Shown here: positions 6,794 through 17,519 of the stretch, one piece after another | How positions within the stretch are numbered: the first letter of the stretch is position 1 | Layout: the number at the start of each line of letters is the position of its first letter | Assembly (NCBI GenBank): GCA_015229045.1 | Contig: JADGCJ010000030.1 | Coordinates: forward strand, 1-30,477 | Length of the DNA stretch: 30,477 bases | Source: Magnetococcales bacterium | Lineage (GTDB): Bacteria; Pseudomonadota; Magnetococcia; Magnetococcales; DC0425bin3 | Direction of reading: 5' to 3' | Made by a program: the position numbers and the translations under genes | Notes under the pieces: model-generated | The model's database searches: none | What the model was told of the DNA's origin: nothing | What the model saw: the letters and a program-made list of their open reading frames with translations, nothing else

Positions 6794-9298
6794 GTGCAAT
6801 CATTCCCGGGGTGGAAACCAGGTGTTCTGGCCGTATTCTCCTCGTTGTGGGTGGCTGGTGTGGCGGTTGCCGACGAGCCGGTGGTGATTTGGCACTATCC
6901 CCAGAGCCTGCAATGGGATCCCTGGGCCATGGATGCCCACGTGGTGACCATCCCCGGGACCAGTGAGTCCAACGCTCCGGGAGGGTTGAACATACCCAAT
7001 CCCTTCACGGCGCCAGGCATTTCCCGCGCAGACAAAGATCAGTTGAAACAGTTCAAGGCAGCCGCCGAAAAAGGGGATGCCGACAGCCAGTATGGTGTGG
7101 GGTACATGTATTCCCAGGGCCTGGGTGCCGTTCAGGACGATGCAGTCGCCCTGGAGTGGTTCCGGAAGGCCGCCCGGCAGGGACATATGCGCGCACACAG
7201 CGCCATGGGCTTCATGTATGCCCATGGTCGGGGCGTGGACAGGAATGACCGGGAAGCGGTCCTCTGGTATCGGGCTGCCGCCGAACATGGCGAGGCGGAG
7301 GGGCAGATCGGCCTGGGGAACATGTATGTCAGCGGTCGGGGTGTGCCACGGGACGAGCAACAGGCGGCGGAGTGGTTTCGCAAGGCTGCCGAGCAGGGAT
7401 CCAACCACGGTGCGACCAATCTGGGGTTGCTCTATCTGTGGGGCAAGGGCGTACCGCAAAGTGATACGGCTGCTTTTCGCTGGTTGCGCCAGGCCGCCGA
7501 GGCGGGAGACGGCAAGGCCCAACTCAATCTGGCTGCCCTGTATGCCGCCGGTCGAGGGGTCAAACGCGATGCACAGGCTGCACACTCCTGGCGCCAAAAA
7601 GCTGCACAGACCCTGGAACAGGAAAAATCTGCCTTACCCCAGGAAAGAGCTGACAGGTATATCGTCTATGCCGGGGATGCCGTGATTCTGCCCCCGGCAG
7701 AGGGTGCTGTTCCAGGTATACGTCTTTCGCCGCCCGATACTGGTGCCTTGCCGACGGGTTTTCAGTCGGGGGTGATGCCGAGTGTCGGTTCCGGGGGCGA
7801 GACCGGGCTTGCCAAAGAGATGGTGCGCTTGCATCGCATGGCTGAAGCGGGGAGTCTCTCCGCGCAGATCAATCTTGCCCTGCGTTATGCCCAGGGGCGA
7901 GGCACTCCCCGCAATGATCAGGAGGCAGCGCGTTGGTTCCAGATGGCGGCGGTCCAGGGGGATCCCCGGGCGCAGTATAGCATGGGGACTCTATATACAC
8001 GCGGACGCGGTGTCGAACGCAGCGACCAGGAAGCCGTCAATTGGTATCGCAAGGCGGCGGTACAAGGTTTGCCGGAAGCGCAATATTGGCTGGGTTACAG
8101 TTATGCCCAGGGGCGCGGGGTTACAGCGGATGTGATGGAGGCTGTCCGCTGGTTTCGTCATGCTGCCGAACAGGGCTATGCGGAGGCGGAATTCTCTCTG
8201 GGTTGGCTGTATGGTCAGGGGCAGGGCATGCAAAGCAATCCGGCGGAGGCCTTTGCGTGGTTCAGTCTGGCGGCGGAGCATGGTCATCCCAGAGCGGCTG
8301 AGGCCAGGGACCAACTGGCCGCTGCCATGAGTCCGGCCCAACTGGCTGCCGGTCGGCAACGCATTCTGGAACAAAAAGGCGATGGCCTGGCCTCTCCCGT
8401 CGTTGCCAAAGGGGAGAGTGTGGCTCCCCACGCGGCTACATTGCCGCCAGTGGGGCATGGTGCAGCACCTGTGCCAGCGCCTGACAAGGCCAAACCGGCA
8501 GTGGTTGCGCATCCAGGTAAAAGCAAAGCCGGTGATGCGCGCGCCCCTGCCGCCGCACGATCCGCTCCGTCCAAAAACAGAGCGGCAGCTGGGGCGGCAG
8601 CTGCCTCGGGGCATGCTGCCGGGGCGACATCTCCGGCTGCGGTGCCGGGTGCAGGCAAAGCCCATGCGGAGCCGACTGCTGCAAAGCGCCCACCCCCCGT
8701 AGTTGCCGACGACTCTGCTCCGGCTCATGCCACCACGGCAGATTCGGCTCCCGTAGCCACCGATAAGGCTCCTCCCGTTTCGACCACCGCAAAGGAGTCC
8801 ACAAAGGGGTTGACGCCAACAACCGATCAGGTCCAGCCGGTTGCGGCGTCGCCGAAAGAGTCGACCAGGGAGGCCACCAAAGAAGCAACCCCGGTTGCCG
8901 ACAAGGCCCAGCCGGTTGTGGCGTCGCCCAGAGAGTCGACGCAAAAAGCAGCCCCGGTTGCCGACAAGGCCCAGCCGGTTGCGGCGTCGCCCGGAGAATC
9001 GACGCAAAAAGCAGCCCCGGTTGCCGAAAGGACGCACCCGGTTTCAACCACGGCGCAAGAGTCGACCCCCACTGTTACGGACAAGGCGCCCCCGGCATCG
9101 ACAGCCTCGAAACCGAAGGAGGCGTCGTCGTCCGCTCTCAAAGCACCCCGGGTTCCTTTTGTTCCCAAAGAGGCGGCTCTGCCGGGCAAGGGATCATCTG
9201 GCGCCACTGCCGCAGAGGGTTCCTCTGCCAACAAAAAAGAGTCTCCCAAGTCCGCCGCAACCGATGAGAAGCCAACATCGTCCGACAAGGGTCATTGA
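6794..9298 (+). CDS. Sel1-like repeat (SLR/TPR-like) exported protein with long disordered tail
   Basis: The protein has about 834 residues from GTG 6794. That start is chosen because a run of seven G residues precedes it and it gives a clean signal peptide ending at VAVA-DEP; an upstream TTG at 6764 is an alternative. Two blocks of Sel1-like repeats follow, with the pattern A.YxLGxMYxxGxGVxxDxxxAxxWFRKAAEQG: about five in residues 80-275 and four in 340-512. The last 320 residues are Ala/Pro/Thr/Lys-rich, low in complexity and probably disordered, and include near-identical 21-residue repeats. Sel1-repeat proteins are scaffolds for protein-protein contacts, often at the envelope. Partner and role are unknown. 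It may be co-transcribed with the preceding hydrolase. Confidence 0.85.
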   Translation: MQSFPGWKPGVLAVFSSLWVAGVAVADEPVVIWHYPQSLQWDPWAMDAHVVTIPGTSESNAPGGLNIPNPFTAPGISRADKDQLKQFKAAAEKGDADSQYGVGYMYSQGLGAVQDDAVALEWFRKAARQGHMRAHSAMGFMYAHGRGVDRNDREAVLWYRAAAEHGEAEGQIGLGNMYVSGRGVPRDEQQAAEWFRKAAEQGSNHGATNLGLLYLWGKGVPQSDTAAFRWLRQAAEAGDGKAQLNLAALYAAGRGVKRDAQAAHSWRQKAAQTLEQEKSALPQERADRYIVYAGDAVILPPAEGAVPGIRLSPPDTGALPTGFQSGVMPSVGSGGETGLAKEMVRLHRMAEAGSLSAQINLALRYAQGRGTPRNDQEAARWFQMAAVQGDPRAQYSMGTLYTRGRGVERSDQEAVNWYRKAAVQGLPEAQYWLGYSYAQGRGVTADVMEAVRWFRHAAEQGYAEAEFSLGWLYGQGQGMQSNPAEAFAWFSLAAEHGHPRAAEARDQLAAAMSPAQLAAGRQRILEQKGDGLASPVVAKGESVAPHAATLPPVGHGAAPVPAPDKAKPAVVAHPGKSKAGDARAPAAARSAPSKNRAAAGAAAASGHAAGATSPAAVPGAGKAHAEPTAAKRPPPVVADDSAPAHATTADSAPVATDKAPPVSTTAKESTKGLTPTTDQVQPVAASPKESTREATKEATPVADKAQPVVASPRESTQKAAPVADKAQPVAASPGESTQKAAPVAERTHPVSTTAQESTPTVTDKAPPASTASKPKEASSSALKAPRVPFVPKEAALPGKGSSGATAAEGSSANKKESPKSAATDEKPTSSDKGH
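8829..9025 (+). repeat. 63-bp tandem repeats inside the Sel1-repeat gene tail
   Basis: The phrase CCGGTTGCCGA recurs at 8891, 8954 and 9017, exactly 63 bp apart, and the intervening DNA is nearly identical. Each unit codes for 21 residues (APVADKAQPVAASPGESTQK-type). A degenerate copy with an insertion begins at 8829. The number of units could vary between strains. Confidence 0.85.
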
Positions 9299-9304
9299 GG
9301 CAGA

Positions 9305-9592
9305 TCACCCCGCTGCGGCGATGAGCAACTCCTGTGCGATGCCTGTCAGGGTATTGGTGACAGTCAGCTTGCCGCAATCTGGTTGCAGCAGTTGCTCGTT
9401 GGCGTTGAGGAGTTCGATACCGTAGAGTTGGCCATCTGGTGACAAGTCGATATTGAGTTCGTCGTGGATATGGAGGGTGTCGACTTCAACTGTTTTTTCC
9501 CGAAAGCGGATAGAGGCAACGTTGTAACGAGGGTCGTAAGCTGAGATACATGATTTTTTCTGAAGTGGATTTGGTTTAGAAAATCTCCCCAA
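9305..9592 (-). CDS. DUF2283-domain protein
   Basis: The small protein (95 residues from TTG 9592) has the DUF2283 signature: SAYDPRYNVASIRFRE, then HDELNIDLSPDGQLYGIELLNA, matching the family pattern of an initial YD...D..YI.F, a D..V.VD.D..G...GIEIL motif and a short C-terminal helix. The function of DUF2283 is unknown; members are small and often sit beside toxin-antitoxin or unrelated genes. The start is uncertain. No ATG or GTG lies in frame before the domain, and the TTG at 9592 overlaps the end of the dienelactone hydrolase gene by 17 bp without a clear ribosome-binding site, so translation may be coupled to that gene. Confidence 0.6.
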   Translation of the reverse strand: MGRFSKPNPLQKKSCISAYDPRYNVASIRFREKTVEVDTLHIHDELNIDLSPDGQLYGIELLNANEQLLQPDCGKLTVTNTLTGIAQELLIAAAG

Positions 9593-10358
9593 AAAATCTG
9601 CGCATCATGGCGAAGGCTCTTTTGGCTGTTTTTTCGTGGTATTGGGACTTGCCTGGGGTGTTGGCATCAGGATCGGTGAAGGAGTGAACGGCTCCGCCAA
9701 AGCTGACCAGTTGCCAGTCCAGGTTGGATTGCGCCCGCATTTCGGTCTCGAAGGCCTGGACCTGGGCGTCGGGCACAAAGGGGTCGCTGGCGCCATGCAG
9801 AACCAGAACCGACCCTTTTATGTTGGCAGCATCCGCAGAGTTGGGGGTGTCGAGGTTGCCGTGAAAGGAGACCACGCCATGGAGGGGGCGCCCGCTGCGG
9901 GCCAGTTCCAGGACTGCGCCACCACCGAAACAAAAACCAATCGCGGCGGTTTTCTTGGCATCGATGCCACCTTTCTGGCCAGCGGCAAGCAGGGCATCGA
10001 GGGCGTTGTTGGCACGAGCGCGCAGCAAGGGGCGATTGGAGCGTAAAAAGGTGGCCGCTTGTTGGGCCTCGTTGGCATTTTTGGGGCGTACCGTTTCACC
10101 ATAGAGATCAGCCACCAGGACCACATAGTCATGGCCTGCCACCTGTTTGGCCATCTCCACCGCCTGGGGTGTGACTCCCAGCCAGTTGGGGACCATGAGG
10201 ATGGCCGGACGAGCAGAAGCTCCTGCGTTGTCATAAACCAGGAGACTCGCAAAGGTGACGCCCTCGTGGGTATGTTTGACCGGCTCTTCCACCATGGCAG
10301 CCATGGCAACGGTGGGTAATAGAGTCAACAGGAAGGGAAACAGGAGACGAGGAAACAT
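9576..10358 (-). CDS. exported dienelactone hydrolase family protein
   Basis: The 260-residue protein has a signal peptide (MFPRLLFPFLLTLLPTVAMA) and a dienelactone-hydrolase fold. The Cys-Asp-His triad is visible: C143 in GFCFGGG, D192 in HGASDPFVP and H225 in GGAVHSF. It would act in the periplasm on an ester or lactone, but the substrate is not known and these exported homologues are rarely characterised. ATG 10358 (complement) is chosen for the signal peptide and a GGAG about 9 bases before it. An open frame continues 48 codons further upstream but passes through a hairpin and is probably leader. It is divergent from the HD-GYP gene and overlaps the DUF2283 gene at its 3' end. Confidence 0.88.
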   Translation of the reverse strand: MFPRLLFPFLLTLLPTVAMAAMVEEPVKHTHEGVTFASLLVYDNAGASARPAILMVPNWLGVTPQAVEMAKQVAGHDYVVLVADLYGETVRPKNANEAQQAATFLRSNRPLLRARANNALDALLAAGQKGGIDAKKTAAIGFCFGGGAVLELARSGRPLHGVVSFHGNLDTPNSADAANIKGSVLVLHGASDPFVPDAQVQAFETEMRAQSNLDWQLVSFGGAVHSFTDPDANTPGKSQYHEKTAKRAFAMMRRFFGEIF

Positions 10359-10401
10359 GAACAGGACTCCACGAGAGTTTTGAGAAATACTGAAAAAAAA
10401 C

Positions 10402-10423
10402 ACCCTGCGACGCAGAGCAGGGT
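10402..10423 (-). terminator. hairpin with T tract in the leader of the dienelactone hydrolase gene
   Basis: ACCCTGC (10402-10408) pairs with GCAGGGT (10417-10423) across an 8-nt loop. Read on the minus strand, it is followed by eight T residues, the form of an intrinsic terminator, only about 45 bp before the hydrolase start codon. It could be a leader attenuator or could stop transcription arriving from the right. The plus strand also has a T-rich tail, so it may work in both directions. Confidence 0.45.
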
Positions 10424-10576
10424 ATATATTTTTTATCTGCAATTCAAGAAGATGATTCAAAATCATGCAGACGAAAAAGTCACCCTGTGATGTTTGACCC
10501 ATCGACAGGGGTTGTTGGATTCTACGATGATGTGTAGGATATAAAATGATGTTTTCCTGAATAAAACGTACAAATA

Positions 10577-10592
10577 GTTACAAATTTGTGAC
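10577..10592. promoter_or_regulatory. 16-bp near-palindrome, candidate operator
   Basis: GTTACAAATTTGTGAC is a 16-bp dyad with one mismatched pair, centred between the divergent genes and about 85 bp before the HD-GYP start. Such a site could bind a dimeric regulator. It is not a convincing FNR or CRP site, and no regulator gene is adjacent. Confidence 0.35.
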
Positions 10593-10675
10593 AATATCGT
10601 TGCAATAACGCTGGGAGTCATTTAGGATTCTTAGCCTGGGGGTGGGGGCGTTCGTAACCATTTGAGGGGAGTTGT

Positions 10676-12265
10676 ATGGGCGAGGTAGGGATCTGCGACG
10701 CCGATCGACTTGATTTTATTGACGATGACGGGAGTCAGCATGGGCCTGTGGGTCTGGCTGGGGATGCGTCCTCGCCTCGGCGTCCGTGGAAGATCATCAC
10801 GGTTGATGACGAGGCGTCCGTCAATGCCCTGACTCAGTTTGTGCTTAAGGGATTTGTCTTTGAGAACAGAGGACTGGAAATTATTGCCGGAAGTTCTGGC
10901 CAGGATGCCCGGCGCCTGCTGGCGGAACACCCCGATACGGCCATCGTTTTGCTGGATGTCGTCATGGAGTGTGAAACCGCCGGACTCGATACAGTCCGTT
11001 ACATCCGTGATGAACTGAAAAACCCCTTTGTGCGCATCATTCTGCGTACCGGACAGCCTGGCCTGGCACCCGAACCGGATGTGATTGCCAATTATGATAT
11101 CAATGATTACAAAGACAAAGTGACCCTGAGCAAGCAGGGGCTTGTCACTTCCATTACGGCATCACTGCGGGCCTACAGGGATTTGCGCACCCTGGATGCC
11201 ACGCGCAAGGGCCTGAAGAAAATCATCGATGCGACCGGCCATCTGTTCGAACCCCAATCGTTGCGCTCTTTGGCCACGGGTGTTTTGACCCAGCTCTCCT
11301 CCCTGCTTGGCACGGAAGAGAACGGCGGCATGGCACAGACATCCAGCCTGGCTTTTTCGAAGAAACGTGGAAAGTATGTGGTCTTCGCTGGTTCCGGAAA
11401 GTACGAAAACGCCCCGGGGCAGACCTTGGATGTGTTTTTTTCCGAAGAAACGCAGAAACATATCGAGGAAGGGATCCGGTCGGGGCGGAACACTTTCTTC
11501 GATCACTCCTACCTGGGCTGTTTTCAGTCAAAAACAGGGCAAGACAGTTTTGTCCTCGTTGAAGGCAGCCACCCCCTGGCAGCCCTGGAGAAGGATTTGC
11601 TCGAGGTGTTTTCGACCAATGTCTCTCTGGCCATGGATAATATTTTTCTCAACCGTGAAGTTTTGAACACCCAGAAAGATGTCACCTTCACACTGGGGGA
11701 GGTGATCGAAGTCAGATCCCACGAGGCTGGCCAACACGTCCGGCGGGTGGCGGAGAGTTCGCGTTTGTTGGGAACGAAATGTGGCCTTTCGGAGAAAGAT
11801 ATCGACATATTGACCATGGCGTCCCCTCTCCATGATCTTGGCAAGATCGCCATTCCGGACATGGTTCTGAACAAGCCCGGGAGGTATGACGAAAAAGAGA
11901 GGTTGATCATGGAGCAACATACGACAACGGGTTACAACATTCTCAAGGAGTCCAAGCGTTCCGTCCTCCAGGCCGGGGCCATCATCGCTTATGAACACCA
12001 TGAAAAGTGGGATGGCACCGGGTATCCACGGCAACTCAAAGGTGACGGGATTCATGTCTTTGGACGCATCACGGCCATCGCCGATGTCTTCGACGCCCTC
12101 TCCCATAAACGCTGCTACAAAGAGGCCTGGCCGCTCGAAAAGATTGTTGACTTGTTCAAGAAAGAGCGCGGCAAACAATTTGATCCAGGCCTGGTCGACG
12201 TGTTTTTGGGCAATCTGCAAGACATCGCCGAGATTCAGAGTGCCTTTGGCGACTCCGGATCGTAG
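10676..12265 (+). CDS. response regulator with DUF3369 and HD-GYP c-di-GMP phosphodiesterase domains
   Basis: This 529-residue cytoplasmic protein has three parts. A receiver domain (about 38-165) has acidic pocket D44/D45, phosphoacceptor D94 (VLLDVVM) and T125. A DUF3369 linker sensor domain covers about 175-345. An HD-GYP domain (about 340-525) has H386/D387 (PLHDLGKIAIPD) and HHEKWDGTGYP at 441-451. HD-GYP domains hydrolyse cyclic di-GMP, and the motif residues for metal binding and catalysis look intact, so it is probably an active phosphodiesterase switched by phosphorylation. The ATG at 10676 follows GAGGGGAG. The hybrid kinase operon about 860 bp downstream is a possible partner, but the two are not in the same transcript. 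Confidence 0.92.
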   Translation: MGEVGICDADRLDFIDDDGSQHGPVGLAGDASSPRRPWKIITVDDEASVNALTQFVLKGFVFENRGLEIIAGSSGQDARRLLAEHPDTAIVLLDVVMECETAGLDTVRYIRDELKNPFVRIILRTGQPGLAPEPDVIANYDINDYKDKVTLSKQGLVTSITASLRAYRDLRTLDATRKGLKKIIDATGHLFEPQSLRSLATGVLTQLSSLLGTEENGGMAQTSSLAFSKKRGKYVVFAGSGKYENAPGQTLDVFFSEETQKHIEEGIRSGRNTFFDHSYLGCFQSKTGQDSFVLVEGSHPLAALEKDLLEVFSTNVSLAMDNIFLNREVLNTQKDVTFTLGEVIEVRSHEAGQHVRRVAESSRLLGTKCGLSEKDIDILTMASPLHDLGKIAIPDMVLNKPGRYDEKERLIMEQHTTTGYNILKESKRSVLQAGAIIAYEHHEKWDGTGYPRQLKGDGIHVFGRITAIADVFDALSHKRCYKEAWPLEKIVDLFKKERGKQFDPGLVDVFLGNLQDIAEIQSAFGDSGS

Positions 12266-12277
12266 TGGCAAGGAAAC

Positions 12278-12308
12278 GACCAGCAGGGCATGACCCTGCT
12301 GGTCTTGC
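12278..12308 (+). terminator. hairpin terminator after the HD-GYP gene
   Basis: An 11-bp perfect stem (GACCAGCAGGG at 12278-12288 with CCCTGCTGGTC at 12294-12304) has a 5-nt loop. The T tail is short and interrupted (TTGCT), so it is weaker than the other terminators in the window, but it lies 13 bp after the stop codon. Confidence 0.65.
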
Positions 12309-12790
12309 TGTGAAACCTTCTCGGACGGAACCCGGAGCGGTTCTGTCGCAGGGGGACGCCACCCATTCGGGTGGTGTTCGTTGGGTTGCCGAAGAGGGCA
12401 GCCGCAGGGGGGCATCGGCACGAAGTGAGAACCGCCTTACGCGAAGCCACACCCATGCCACGTCCTTGGCGCGGACGCTGACCGGGCAAAGTCGCCCGTT
12501 GTATCCTGGAGTCTCCGAAGGCAAGGTCAATACGAAACCCGACCGCTTCGATACGCGACCCGGCCCACAGACTCACCAGCATGCCTACGGTACCATCCTG
12601 TCATAAGAAACAGGGGACTCAACGCACCTCCTTCCGTGAGACTGGATGTGGGTTTGATCCGGTTGGCCTCGTGAGACGCATCCTCCCGTCTGTCAGAAGA
12701 GGGTTGAACGAAACCGGGCGCACCGGGAGAGAGCCTCCGCCGCCGTCCGCCCTTTACTGACTTGGAGTGTCGCTGCGGAAGATAGTTCCC
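12309..12790. other. gene-free, hairpin-rich GC segment of unknown identity
   Basis: No reading frame here looks like a real protein. The DNA is dense in short inverted repeats: GAACC/GGTTC (12328-12343), CCACCC/GGGTGG (12359-12374), TGCCGA/TCGGCA (12387-12420), CGTCC/GGACG (12461-12477) and CGGGC/GCCCG (12483-12498). More imperfect stems lie towards 12760. This could be a structured RNA, a decayed ribozyme or intron, or a non-coding mobile-element remnant. I could not match it to RNase P, tmRNA, SRP RNA, 6S RNA, a known riboswitch core or a group II domain V, working by eye. Confidence 0.4.
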
Positions 12791-13129
12791 AAGCCGGTGT
12801 GGTCGATGTGGAAAATGAGCGTGTTTGGGACAAAATGGTCGACGGTAAAATAGATTTTTTTATTTATGATAAAAAATTATTATCTTTCCAGTCAGTCGAT
12901 ATTCGGATATACGTCCACAGACTTGTGTGTCGGATATCTGTTTGTTGGTGTGGGGTCAAGTTCTCGTGTCTGTATTTGGATATTCTTTGTCACAAACAGA
13001 CGATGAATTGAGACAATTTCTTGACAATTTGTCAGTAAAACATGCCCCGTTTTTTTCAGGTTTCGAGAGTCCTGGCCGTGTTTTCTGGATGAGGAGAGCA
13101 GGGTGTTCTTGTATGGGAGGGGTTGACAT
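12791..13129. other. AT-rich intergenic region before the solute-binding protein gene
   Basis: In contrast to the segment before it, this stretch is AT-rich, especially 12845-12900 and 12960-13060. It has several TTGACA-like and TATGAT-like words without a convincing pair at normal spacing. It presumably holds the promoter for the sensor operon at 13130. No coding content was recognised. Confidence 0.4.
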
Positions 13130-14262
13130 TTGACGAGCCTGTTGTCGGTTTTTGTGGTGCGCGAGTTTATTGTGGCGCTGCCGCTCCTGTTCGGGGCGCT
13201 GTTTCCGGGAGGGGAGGCGTTGGCCGAGGCCCCGGCCGACATTGCTGGGCAGGCGCGTTACCAGGATTATGTTTTTGGCCCGGCCCGGGAGATGATTGAT
13301 CTGGGCATTCAGCCTTTGTGGATGCCTTTGGGGGTCATTGTGGAGACGATGCGCCGGGATCTTTTCTTGCGAGAGGATTTGCATCGGATGGGCAAGGGGG
13401 TGCGTTTTCACCCCTTTTTGAAGGGTTTGGATGTCAATCGTTTTTTGCATGCAGGAAAGCTGACCGCAGGGGTGGGAGGAGACCTGCCGGGCATCAATGC
13501 CTGTCTGGACGACCAGGTTCGTGTTGTTTCCATGATGGAAATGGGTTATTCGACCATCGTCACGCGTGACTCCATGCTTTTGACCGATTTGCGGGGGTTG
13601 CGTATTGGTTATCCTCCTGGTTCTGCTTCCCATCTTGCCTTGCTCAAGGCGCTGGCCATCGTGGAGATGACAGCCAAGGACGTTCATCTGATCGCGATGG
13701 ATGTGCATGCCATGCCGGCGGCGCTGCGCCAAGGGGAGATCGATGCCTATTCAGCCTGGGAGCCAACACCGACCCTGTCCACCAGTCAGGGTTGGGGGTG
13801 GCCCCTTTTTCGTTCCACGATGGTTGGTTATCTCTATTTTGCGCCCGCCCTGGCGCGGGATGATCCTCTGGTGGTGAAGCACTTTCTGGCATCCCAGGTA
13901 CGTGCCTTGATATGGCTGCGTCAATCCGAAAGGCACCTGCGTCAGGCCGTGCAATGGGCTGTTCAGTCGGCGCGGGACTTTATCCACGATATACCCCTCC
14001 CTGCCCAGGAGGAGTTGGAGGTCATTGCCTTGCGCGGATTGCGTCGCCTGGGTACGGTTCCTGCCATTGAGGAGCAGGGTTTGACCCGCGAGGGACATCT
14101 TGGGCAAATGCTTGGATTTCTCAAGAAAATTGGCAAGATACCTGATTCTGTTTCCCTGGAGTCGGTACGGTCCTGTTATGATTTGAAAACCTTGCAGGAG
14201 GTACTGGACGATCCGGCGGGCCATCGTCTGCGTATTTTTTCCTATCAGGGGGTGGATACACC

Positions 14263-14266
<4 letters not shown>
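13130..14266 (+). CDS. periplasmic solute-binding protein (NMT1/SsuA-like), sensor-operon partner
   Basis: The 378-residue protein has a signal peptide (hydrophobic stretch to about residue 32, ending near ALAEA) and a type-2 periplasmic binding fold like the NMT1/THI5/SsuA family. The recognisable parts are [44 protein letters not shown] and the following MVGYLYFAP. It begins at TTG 13130, supported by GGGAGGGG 7 bases upstream; there is no nearby in-frame ATG. No ABC permease or ATPase gene is present. Its stop overlaps the start of a hybrid sensor kinase (ATGA), so it most likely presents a ligand to that kinase rather than feeding a transporter. The ligand is unknown. Confidence 0.78.
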
Positions 14267-17057
<2,791 letters not shown>

Positions 17058-17061
<4 letters not shown>

Positions 17062-17213
17062 GTTCTGTGTTTGCATCCCAGGAGCTGGTCACCAAGAGTG
17101 ATCTGCGCCGCGAGCTGAAAGAGATGGAACTCCACCTCGTCAAGTGGGTGGTTGGGACCGGCATGGCCATCGTTGGGATCCTGTTCACGTTGCTCCGGGT
17201 TATGCCCCATTGA
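17058..17213 (+). CDS. 51-residue single-pass membrane protein coupled to the sensor kinase
   Basis: The ORF from ATG 17058 encodes a 51-residue protein: a charged amphipathic helix ([20 protein letters not shown]) followed by one transmembrane helix (about residues 28-47, [19 protein letters not shown]). This layout resembles the C-terminal tail of DUF1640/CCDC90-like coiled-coil membrane proteins, which are often very short in bacteria and of unknown role. The start overlaps the kinase stop (ATGA) and has GGGGGAG 5 bases upstream. Longer in-frame starts would lie inside the kinase gene. Coupling suggests a role with the kinase, perhaps as a membrane accessory, but this is inference. Confidence 0.7.
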
Positions 17214-17323
17214 CTTGAAAACCAGTGCGTAAACGCTCGACAATCTCCTGCACGGGTTGTTCCCAGCGCCCCGGTTGTCGTTGACGAAACAGGGTCATGG
17301 TGGGGTACCAGGGGTTGGTGCTG
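17200..17323 (-). pseudogene. ghost 3' end of a TPR-glycosyltransferase paralogue
   Basis: On the minus strand this segment reads STNPWYPTMTLFRQRQPG, RWEQPVQEIVERL, then RTGFQVNGA and a stop at 17200-17202. The first 31 residues are nearly identical to the C-terminus of the intact TPR-glycosyltransferase-like protein at 17984-19465, while the last nine differ. No matching sequence continues to the right of 17323, so the rest of the gene is gone. It overlaps the end of the small membrane protein gene on the other strand by 14 bp. The remaining sequence to 17519 has no recognisable content. Confidence 0.65.
17230..17323 (-). repeat. 94-bp direct repeat, left copy
   Basis: This copy matches 18005-18098 at 92 of 94 positions and has the same orientation. 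The two differ only at CTCGACAA/CTCGGCAA and CCCAGCG/CCCATCG. Both copies code for the same TPR-glycosyltransferase C-terminus on the minus strand. Confidence 0.95.
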
Positions 17324-17519
17324 GCGTGGCTTATGCGGCTATTCGCTTTGCGTTATTTTTATGGGTCTGCCGTCGATTTTTATTCCAATGGTCACGGAGA
17401 TTTTGTACTCTGTGGGCGAAAGGTGGGAGCGCGAAACTGACTGGGCCTGGACCCGATAGTCGGCTGAAAGTTCCCGGATGCGGTTTCCAGGTGTCGTTTC
17501 CGGATCATCCTCCCGCCTT

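Larger units (their letters stand above)
10359..10675. other. divergent intergenic region (317 bp)
   Basis: This AT-rich stretch separates the minus-strand dienelactone hydrolase gene from the plus-strand HD-GYP gene and must contain the promoters of both. It holds a 7-bp hairpin near the hydrolase start and a 16-bp near-palindrome (listed separately). No coding frame with recognisable content was found. Confidence 0.6.

Noticed and set aside
12265..12606. A 113-residue plus-strand frame (and a minus-strand frame) in the gene-free segment after the HD-GYP gene
   Set aside because: No recognisable domain, composition unlike its neighbours, no ribosome-binding site and it overlaps the terminator hairpin.
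12309..12790. RNase P, tmRNA, SRP RNA, 6S RNA, cobalamin riboswitch or group II intron
   Set aside because: None of their conserved core strings (for example GAGGAAAGTCCGGGC of RNase P or a domain V hairpin) could be found on either strand by eye.
13020..13044. TTGACA-type promoter before the solute-binding protein gene
   Set aside because: A -35-like TTGACA is present at 13021, but no acceptable -10 lies at 16-18 bp from it.
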